Positions 58,274 through 64,000 of a stretch of DNA of 64,000 bases are shown one piece after another. Both the position numbers and the translations under genes were made by a program. The stretch is from CAYVTM01 sp964454645 (GTDB taxonomy: Bacteria > Bacteroidota > Bacteroidia > Sphingobacteriales > Sphingobacteriaceae): positions 558,001 to 622,000 of the forward strand of contig CAYVTM010000001.1 of assembly GCA_964454645.1 (NCBI GenBank), written 5' to 3'. Each line of letters starts with the position of its first letter. Positions within the stretch are counted from its first letter, which is position 1. The notes under the pieces are model-generated. The model was not told where the DNA came from, did no database searches, and saw nothing but the letters and a program-made list of their open reading frames with translations.

Positions 58274-60046
58274 TTACTGAACCACTAATTTATTTGTCCA
58301 AATGTATTGATCTTTTTGTGTAAGGTAAACATAATAGATTCCTGCATCCAACCCGTTTAAATCTATACGCGTGGAACTCAACGATTCTTTATAGACCAAC
58401 ACTCCCAAAGTATTGTACACTTGCAATACCGCATTATTTACAAAGCTTTCGTCCAGATAAATAATACCTTCTGTCGGGTTGGGATGCATACTTAATGTTA
58501 ATGTATTCAAACAGGTTTGTATGCCTACACCGCCTAATCCCACTGAGTTTTTCAATTCATTTCTATAATTTGCGAGTATGTAATTCATTTTCTGCGCCTG
58601 ACCTTTCGTAAATATATTCAAGCAAGCATCTTCGGTATAGTCCATATAATTTTGATACATATTTCCATCCGGTCCGTTATTGCAACTGATTTCTATGCTT
58701 GTGGGACAATCCATCGTCGGCAGAGCCTGATTGGGTGTATCGTCTATATAATCCGATCCCCAACAATTATTAGCACTTCCATCATCGTCACCCCAAATAT
58801 GAAATAGTCCTAACCAATGCCCCAACTCATGTGTTGTAGTTCTTCCCAGATTGTATGGAACTGAAGCGGTACCAATATCACCAAAAGCTTTGTAATCGAT
58901 TACCACACCATCGCGCACAGGATTATCTCCCGGAAAACTAGAGTACCCTAAATAAAATGTTTGCAGATTACATACCCAAAGATTCAAATAGAAATTTGCA
59001 GGCCAGGGGTCTTTCCCTCCATAATTTGACATTTTCACATAATCGTTATCTGAAAATTCCGAGCGATTGGTCTGGGTACGTGTAATTCCCGTTGTCGGAT
59101 TTCCGTAAGGATCTTGTCTCGCCAATTCGAAACGAATGTTTGTATTGGATCCTGAAGGATGCGTATTGCTGCCATTCGTATTTATTTTCCTTAAAAAATC
59201 CTCATTAAGAATACGTATTTGTGAATGAATTTGTGCGTCAGAAATATTTTCGGATGATAATTTATACACTACATGTACTACAACCGGAATAACAAATGTA
59301 TCGTTACTCATCAAGGTTGTTGTAAGAAGAATCGGTTTCTTCAGATTATGCAATACCGATTCATCACTCAATCTCTGAGCCACCCGGCCTGCAAATGCCT
59401 CCATCGTTCTGCAGCCCCTGTTCCGAGACTGGGAAAACCCCGCAGCCGTAAACGAAAAGAAAAGTATGGAATATAAGATTACTTTCATAAAGCCGAAGAT
59501 ATCATTTTTTTTTATTGACCCCTCAACTACGGTCTTCCCCTTACCCAGGTGCAGTGATTTAAGAGCAAGTTCTGCTTCTTTCGGTCGATAGGTGCCCAAC
59601 AAAACTTTTTGATGGTTGATAAAATGAATTTGAATACCATAGGTTCCGCCGGTAGTATATGCTTTTCCGGCACCCATAATGCCCCAACGGATCCCCCATC
59701 CCCCATATTCAATTATCGGATTATAGGTACGCACATATACTTTTGCCACCGACTTCCAGGGAATCACTCTCCAACCCGAATGAAAAGGAAAATAACGATA
59801 ATACAAACCCTCTTCGCTTATCTTGATACTTAAACGTATAGAAGCAATTAAAAGGTTAACCCAAAAAAGAATGATAAATGCGATAAGCATACCCAATGGT
59901 TCATTCGAATGTTCATTCGATAACCCTTTATCGACCATGGACCTTACAAGCAGGAAAAGTATCAATACATCTATAGAAATAAGGAGAACCCATAACCATC
60001 CTGAACGGAAGCGTAGATTCTCCTTGTAAATGACTGAATTGTCCAC
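58274..60046 (-). CDS. Fused ORF: small membrane protein plus T9SS M43 metalloprotease
   Basis: 590-residue open frame from a GTG, clearly composed of two units. Residues 1-186: two transmembrane helices (about 17-35, 51-70) and a soluble PH-like segment with EYGGWGIRWGIMGAG, a pattern I recall in small Bacteroidota membrane proteins. From Met187 (ATG 59486-59488) a complete secreted protein begins: signal peptide MKVILYSILFFSFTAAGFSQ, zinc motif HELGHWLGLFH (H220/H224/H230 of that protein) of M43 pappalysin-like proteases, zinc-proximal NYMDYTEDACLNIFT, and a T9SS type A domain (LSMHPNPTEGIIYL). An A9 run at the junction explains the fusion: one more A would place TGA there. I judge two genes more likely than a functional fusion. 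Confidence 0.8.
   Translation of the reverse strand: MDNSVIYKENLRFRSGWLWVLLISIDVLILFLLVRSMVDKGLSNEHSNEPLGMLIAFIILFWVNLLIASIRLSIKISEEGLYYRYFPFHSGWRVIPWKSVAKVYVRTYNPIIEYGGWGIRWGIMGAGKAYTTGGTYGIQIHFINHQKVLLGTYRPKEAELALKSLHLGKGKTVVEGSIKKNDIFGFMKVILYSILFFSFTAAGFSQSRNRGCRTMEAFAGRVAQRLSDESVLHNLKKPILLTTTLMSNDTFVIPVVVHVVYKLSSENISDAQIHSQIRILNEDFLRKINTNGSNTHPSGSNTNIRFELARQDPYGNPTTGITRTQTNRSEFSDNDYVKMSNYGGKDPWPANFYLNLWVCNLQTFYLGYSSFPGDNPVRDGVVIDYKAFGDIGTASVPYNLGRTTTHELGHWLGLFHIWGDDDGSANNCWGSDYIDDTPNQALPTMDCPTSIEISCNNGPDGNMYQNYMDYTEDACLNIFTKGQAQKMNYILANYRNELKNSVGLGGVGIQTCLNTLTLSMHPNPTEGIIYLDESFVNNAVLQVYNTLGVLVYKESLSSTRIDLNGLDAGIYYVYLTQKDQYIWTNKLVVQ
59486..59514 (-). other. Homopolymeric A9 junction that joins two gene units
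   Basis: On the minus strand the end of the membrane-protein frame reads TCA ATA followed by A9 and TGAT (A9 at 59513-59505). With nine A the frame passes through to the ATG of the protease at 59488; with ten A it stops at TGA. Such runs are prone to replication, transcription or sequencing slips. Confidence 0.7.
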
Positions 60047-60086
60047 CTAATATAAATTCAGTTAAAAATTGTTCAAGGCTAAGATA

Positions 60087-60758
60087 TTAAAAAGAATATG
60101 CCAAACCAATAGAAACATAATTATTATATCCCGAAATAACATTATTCTGTTCATCGTAAATATCGCCGAAAGAACTAATGGCATTGCTCATACGCACATC
60201 TATGGAATACAAAGCAGAGCTTCCTGAAAGTATATCGATTCCTGCTCCGTAAACAAGAGATTGTTCGATTACATTTAATCCGTTTACCTTACGATCGTGT
60301 ATATCATCATTATCCGATTGATCATAATCGCGGGAATAGGTTCCTAATAAATTAAAATTCATACTCGGTCCGCCAAATACTTTAACACTCATTTGCGAAC
60401 TTAAGGGAATGTTTATTTTAGCCATCAGAGGAATCTCTATATAAAATAAACGATAAGCATCTTCGTATTTACGGCTTGGGTTGGGAAATAGCGCAGCTTC
60501 TTCTCCACGAACACGCGTACCTTTGCTGACGAATAAACCTTCGGCAGTCAGTCCGAAAATGCGATTGAATTGATAAACCCCTCCTATACCCAGGTTAAAA
60601 GAAACTTTTCCGCTTTGATCAGATACATCACCGGGACGAAAAGTGGATTGCCCGATACCGATACGGCTTTGATAATAGAAGCCTTTGTCTTGTGCATATA
60701 ACCCTTCTGCCGAAGTGCATATTAGCAATAGTAATCGTATAAGATATTTTTTCATCAT
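60087..60758 (-). CDS. Outer-membrane beta-barrel protein (porin/PorT-like)
   Basis: 223 aa from MMKKYLIRLLLLIC, with a signal peptide (about 1-22, ending GLYAQ). The mature part is an 8-strand-like barrel: FYYQSRIGIGQSTFRP, VSFNLGIGGVYQFNRIFGLTAEGLFVSKG, LFYIEIPLMAKINIP, VFGGPSMNFNL and a terminal YVSIGLAYSF. This is the outer-membrane protein beta-barrel family (PorT/OmpW-like) common in Bacteroidota. A role in T9SS (PorT) is possible but not supported by any unique motif. The frame extends to 60800, but the extra residues are not signal-peptide-like. The 258-bp gap upstream (60759-61016) shows no clear signal. Confidence 0.78.
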   Translation of the reverse strand: MMKKYLIRLLLLICTSAEGLYAQDKGFYYQSRIGIGQSTFRPGDVSDQSGKVSFNLGIGGVYQFNRIFGLTAEGLFVSKGTRVRGEEAALFPNPSRKYEDAYRLFYIEIPLMAKINIPLSSQMSVKVFGGPSMNFNLLGTYSRDYDQSDNDDIHDRKVNGLNVIEQSLVYGAGIDILSGSSALYSIDVRMSNAISSFGDIYDEQNNVISGYNNYVSIGLAYSF

Positions 60759-61016
60759 TCGTGTTTTTGGTTGATAGATAAGAACCAATAGACGGACCAA
60801 AAAAATCAGATGGGTATAAAGCAGGATATGGATGATTCTATGACCCTGTACAAAGCAATATAGTACAAAATGAGGAATAATATACCCAGTAATTCACCGG
60901 TTATCAGTCTTTCATATCGTAATAAGCAGAATCAATGGGGTAGGAATAGAATAGAGTGTCTACGATGATTCTTATTTAAACAAAATAAACAGTCCCCAAC
61001 CCGAAAGGCTGACACA

Positions 61017-62336
61017 TCAGAGCGGACGATTCGGATCAAAGCTCTCGAGATAATCCGCCACTCTGCGTACAAATTGCCCGCCCAAAGAACCATCCACTAC
61101 ACGATGGTCGTAGGAATGCGATAAAAACATTCTGTGACGAACGGCAATCATATCACCATCCGGAGTTTCAATAACTGCGGGCATCTTACGGATAGCTCCC
61201 ACAGCCATGATCGCCACCTGAGGCTGGTTTATAATGGGCGTTCCCATAACGTTTCCGAATGAACCCACATTGGTAAGGGTATAAGTTCCTCCGCTAATTT
61301 CATCCGGACTTAATTTATTGGCGCGGGCACGGTTTGCTAAATCGTTTACGGCACGTGTCAATCCGATTAAGTTCATTTGATCGGCATTTTTAATAACCGG
61401 GACAATCAGATTTCCGGAAGGCAATGCCGCAGCCATACCGATATTGATATTTTTACGCTTGATGATCTGTGTTCCGCTCAGGGAGATATTAATCATCGGA
61501 AAATCCTTGATAGCTTTTACCAAAGCTTCAATAAATATAGGGGTAAACGTTATTTTTTCGCCTTCCCGTCTTTCAAACTCTTTCTTCACTTTATCTCTCC
61601 AACGAACGATATTGGTAACATCCGCTTCCACAAAAGAAGTAACATGAGGAGAAACATGCTTACTCATCACCATGTGCTCAGCAATAAGCTTACGCATACG
61701 ATCCATCTCAATAATTTCATCTCCTTCATTGACACTAACGGACGGGGCCGTAATTTTTATTTCGGAAGGAGCGATTACTGCTGTACCCGCTTTGGTTGTT
61801 GAAGCTGCCGGAGCAGCACCGCTTTTACGGGTTTCTAAATATTTTAAAATATCATTTTTGGTAACACGGCCTTCATTCCCTGTACCGCTGATACTATCCA
61901 ATTCTGTTAATGAAATACCTTCGCTGGATGCAATACTTTTTACCAGTGGAGAATAAAAACGAGCAGAGGCCGCATAGTCTTTCTGATTAACAGGGGCAGC
62001 TGTTTTTGCTTCTTCAACCTGAATAATGCCCGGTATAGTTTCTGCTTTAGCAGCAGGAGCCTCTGTAGCCAGAGCTGCTGCAACGCTCGCATTAGCATCA
62101 GTTTCAATGATTGCTATCACTGCGCCCACTTTCACTACATCACCTTCCTGAGAAATAATTTTAGATAATTTCCCGGCAACCGGTGAGGGTACTTCAGAAT
62201 CTACCTTATCGGTGGCAATCTCCAATACTGACTCATCGGCATCGATGGGATCACCAACATTTTTTACCCATTTAATAATGGTTGCTTCGGCAACACTCTC
62301 TCCCATTTTAGGTAGAATCAATTCGAATTGAGCCAT
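61017..62336 (-). CDS. 2-oxo acid dehydrogenase dihydrolipoyl acyltransferase (E2)
   Basis: 439 aa. Lipoyl domain with lipoate Lys44 in EIATDKVDSEV (39-49), Ala/Pro-rich linker (about 85-120), E3-binding domain (about 129-170, SPLVKSIASSEGISLTELDSISGTGNEGRVTKNDIL), second linker, and a catalytic acyltransferase domain with His411 and Asp415 in SHSYDHRVVDGSLGG. The E2 core could belong to the pyruvate, 2-oxoglutarate or branched-chain complex. Absence of neighbouring E1 genes prevents a firm choice; the single lipoyl domain and DRMRKLIAEHMVMSKH fit branched-chain or pyruvate types. Its E3 partner may be lpdA at 16882-18270. A good promoter lies upstream. Confidence 0.9.
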   Translation of the reverse strand: MAQFELILPKMGESVAEATIIKWVKNVGDPIDADESVLEIATDKVDSEVPSPVAGKLSKIISQEGDVVKVGAVIAIIETDANASVAAALATEAPAAKAETIPGIIQVEEAKTAAPVNQKDYAASARFYSPLVKSIASSEGISLTELDSISGTGNEGRVTKNDILKYLETRKSGAAPAASTTKAGTAVIAPSEIKITAPSVSVNEGDEIIEMDRMRKLIAEHMVMSKHVSPHVTSFVEADVTNIVRWRDKVKKEFERREGEKITFTPIFIEALVKAIKDFPMINISLSGTQIIKRKNINIGMAAALPSGNLIVPVIKNADQMNLIGLTRAVNDLANRARANKLSPDEISGGTYTLTNVGSFGNVMGTPIINQPQVAIMAVGAIRKMPAVIETPDGDMIAVRHRMFLSHSYDHRVVDGSLGGQFVRRVADYLESFDPNRPL

Positions 62337-62369
62337 ATTTTTATATTAATGTTCAATAATTATGAACCG

Positions 62370-62401
62370 CAAAAATAACTGAATTTAGGGAATTCATACA
62401 A
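62370..62401 (-). promoter_or_regulatory. Promoter of the E2 gene
   Basis: On the minus strand TTG (62401-62399), 21-nt spacer, TATTTTTG (62377-62370). Predicted start near 62364, giving a leader of about 28 nt before the ATG at 62336. Confidence 0.75.
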
Positions 62402-62407
62402 TTAAAT

Positions 62408-63646
62408 TTAAGCATTGATCAATTTGAACAGCATATACAGTGAATTAATTGCCGTTCGTTCAATGTTTTGCATACGTTTATTCCCAAAATTGAATTTTTT
62501 GACGATCAGTCCTTCTTCCGATGCCAAAGCAATCCAAACCGTACCTACCGGCTTAAGCGGTGTTCCTCCTCCCGGACCGGCTATTCCGGAGCAAGCAATG
62601 GCATAATCTGATTGATAGCGCTCACGGCAGCCTAAAGCCATCTCGCGTACCGTTTCTTCACTCACTGCTCCATAAGCTTCCAACGTTTCATGCTTCACTC
62701 CCAACATATTCTCTTTTAAATCATAAGAGTAAGAAATTGCTCCGCCCAAATATGCCTGCGATGAACCCGGGATACTGGTAAGCAGATGACCGATGTATCC
62801 ACCTGTACAACTTTCAGCAGTAGAAAGAGTTTTGCCTTTTTCTATCAAACACTCTATAATCACCTGTTCTATCGGAATATCACGATCGGCAACAACATAG
62901 GAAGCTGCTTTTTTGATAATAGCTTTTTTATAAGCCATTAATTCCTGATCTAATTTCTTAGCACTGCTACCCATTCCGCTTAAGCGCAAACGTACCTGGC
63001 CGGGTTTCGGTAAATATGCCAGTTTAATATAGTCCGGTAAAGCATCTTCAATTTCCGAAATACGATCCGCTAAAAAGGCTTCTCCGATCCCTGCTGTCAA
63101 TATCGTTTCATGCTGTATGCTTGGTAAGTCCAATTCGCGTATCAACATAGGGATTATCTGGTCCTGCATCATTCCCATCATCTCGAAAGGAACACCCGGC
63201 ATCGCAAAAATATGCTTATCGCTCCGTTTAAAATAAATTCCCGGAGCCGTTCCATTAGCATTTTGTATCACGATACAGTTGTGAGGAACTTCGGCTTGTT
63301 TCACATTTACGGATAATACCGGGCGTTGCGAACGCTTGAAAATCCTTTCAACATTTTCCAAAGCCTCTTGATTCATAACCATCTCACTCCCGAAAAATTT
63401 TGCTAAGGATTGTTTGGTTACATCATCTTTTGTCGGCCCTAAACCCCCGGTAATGAAAACCAAATCAGCACGTTGCATGGCTTGCTCCAATGCCGCAATA
63501 ATATCTTCCATTCCATCCGAGATACTGGTGATCTGCTTTACACGTACCCCTATCTTGTTCAGTTCCACTCCCATCCATGCCGAATTTGTATCTACAATCT
63601 GACCAATCAGAATTTCATCTCCTATGGTAATTATTTCTGCTAACAT
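62408..63646 (-). CDS. cinA: CinA-family protein (NMN amidohydrolase / ADP-ribose pyrophosphatase-like)
   Basis: 412 aa with the full two-domain architecture: N-terminal MoaB/MogA-like COG1058 domain (about 1-170; ITIGDEILIGQIVDTNSAWMG, TGGLGPTKDDVTK, AMPGVPFEM) and a C-terminal CinA/PncC amidohydrolase domain (about 250-412; STAESCTGGYIGHLLTSIPGSS, AIACSGIAGPGGGTPLKPVGTVWIAL). It deamidates nicotinamide mononucleotide and in some bacteria hydrolyses ADP-ribose; a role in pyridine-nucleotide recycling is the likely function. Start ATG at 63646 gives the usual MLAEIITIGDE. It is 71 bp upstream of the E2 gene but separated from it by the E2 promoter. Confidence 0.93.
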   Translation of the reverse strand: MLAEIITIGDEILIGQIVDTNSAWMGVELNKIGVRVKQITSISDGMEDIIAALEQAMQRADLVFITGGLGPTKDDVTKQSLAKFFGSEMVMNQEALENVERIFKRSQRPVLSVNVKQAEVPHNCIVIQNANGTAPGIYFKRSDKHIFAMPGVPFEMMGMMQDQIIPMLIRELDLPSIQHETILTAGIGEAFLADRISEIEDALPDYIKLAYLPKPGQVRLRLSGMGSSAKKLDQELMAYKKAIIKKAASYVVADRDIPIEQVIIECLIEKGKTLSTAESCTGGYIGHLLTSIPGSSQAYLGGAISYSYDLKENMLGVKHETLEAYGAVSEETVREMALGCRERYQSDYAIACSGIAGPGGGTPLKPVGTVWIALASEEGLIVKKFNFGNKRMQNIERTAINSLYMLFKLINA

Positions 63647-63724
63647 CCCTTTTATTTTCGGTCTAAATTGATAAATTTATGGCAATAAAAAACAAAAAAT
63701 AATCCACATCGGAAATCCCCGCTT

Positions 63725-64000
63725 ATGAAAAAAATTATTATCCTTAGTTTGTGTTGCCTTTTTATAACATTCGAATCCTGTTCACAACTCAATTTAGATA
63801 AACTACGCAAGCAAGGAGAGTCAGTCTTAAACCAAAGCAAACCTTTAAGCAATGCCGAGATTATTCAGGGGCTGAAGGAAGCCTTAAGCATCGGAAGCAA
63901 AAATGCCTCCGGCCTGGCATCGAAAACTGATGCCTATTATAAAAATGCGCAATTGTTTATCCCTTTCCCACCTGAAGCTCAGAAAATTGAAAATACCCTG
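63725..64000 (+). CDS. DUF4197 protein, 5' part (runs off the window)
   Basis: An ATG at 63725 opens a frame that continues to the end of the window (92 codons). It begins with a signal peptide (MKKIIILSLCCLFITFESC, perhaps lipidated at Cys19, although the lipobox is atypical) and continues with the DUF4197 pattern: PLSNAEIIQGLKEALSIGSKNA (about 41-62) and DAYYKNAQLFIPFPPEAQKIENTL. Proteins of this family are small, exported and of unknown function. It is divergent from cinA across 78 bp. The 3' end lies outside. Confidence 0.8.
   Translation, partial: MKKIIILSLCCLFITFESCSQLNLDKLRKQGESVLNQSKPLSNAEIIQGLKEALSIGSKNASGLASKTDAYYKNAQLFIPFPPEAQKIENTL

Noticed and set aside
60759..61016. Possible RNA gene or promoter region before the beta-barrel gene
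   Set aside because: No hairpin with T-run, no tRNA-like fold and no exact -33/-7 pair found by eye.
1..64000. CRISPR arrays, tRNAs, rRNAs, insertion sequences, prophage
   Set aside because: No regularly spaced repeats, cloverleaf-like CCA or TTCGAATC patterns in gaps, transposase or phage proteins were seen on either strand.

Overview
The window looks like chromosomal core sequence from a member of the Bacteroidota, and I see no mobile-element signature. The evidence for this assignment is: a 287-aa primary sigma factor; several promoters of the Bacteroidota type (TTG about 19-22 nt before TAnnTTTG); a type III glutamine synthetase; a 482-aa long-form GAPDH; an S46 dipeptidyl-peptidase; a PorE-like type IX secretion (T9SS) lipoprotein; four proteins ending in T9SS type A sorting domains; and the gene order carA-eno-ftsB. 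The DNA is AT-rich, many intergenic gaps are short, and rho-independent terminators are numerous. I found no tRNA, rRNA, CRISPR array, insertion sequence or prophage gene. The rank below phylum/class cannot be read from the sequence.

Layout. 1-7 kb (mostly minus strand): a pseudopilin with its prepilin peptidase, a cold-shock protein, purL-trmN6, and an envelope pair (Wzx-like flippase plus FemAB/GNAT-like acyltransferase). 7-13 kb (plus): glnN, porE, purM. 13-19 kb: an S46 peptidase divergent from a MuiA-like protein, lpdA, and an MBL-fold hydrolase. 19-22 kb: rpoD and gap. 22-26 kb: a frameshifted small secreted ORF, two T9SS cargo proteins and a small membrane protein. 26-30 kb: smc. 30-36 kb (minus): inositol-phosphatase family gene, gtrA-like gene, lgt, mtaB, a DnaQ-like exonuclease and two thioredoxin-fold proteins. 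36-38 kb: a two-gene lipid A deacylase-like unit and a methyltransferase. 38-42 kb (plus): dnaX, icd and a T9SS-exported esterase. 42-47 kb: RluA-family synthase and panB (minus), then carA-eno and ftsB/divIC (plus). 47-55 kb (minus): a vWA-like membrane protein, a SIMPL protein, fabG, sucD, mutS2 and a DUF4296 lipoprotein. 55-58 kb (plus): yggS, a GNAT gene, a DUF3298-type lipoprotein and aspartate kinase. 58-64 kb (minus): a fused ORF (membrane protein plus M43 metalloprotease), an outer-membrane barrel, a 2-oxo acid dehydrogenase E2 and cinA, with the 5' end of a DUF4197 gene (plus) running off the window.

The genes mostly serve central carbon metabolism (lpdA, E2, icd, sucD, gap, eno), purine, pyrimidine and nitrogen metabolism (purL, purM, carA, glnN), chromosome maintenance (smc, dnaX, mutS2) and the envelope (lgt, flippase, lipid A deacylase-like proteins, PorE and T9SS cargo).

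I see no gene cluster that reads as a new defence or biosynthetic system. The most interesting signals are non-coding or recoding ones: a leader before ftsB with two mutually exclusive hairpins and a 6-codon uORF; a promoter-proximal terminator before carA; an A10 run in dnaX placed exactly at the gamma/tau boundary; an A9 run that fuses two otherwise separate genes at 59.5 kb; -7 promoter boxes built into terminators; and evenly phased operator-like repeats between the S46 peptidase and MuiA-like genes.
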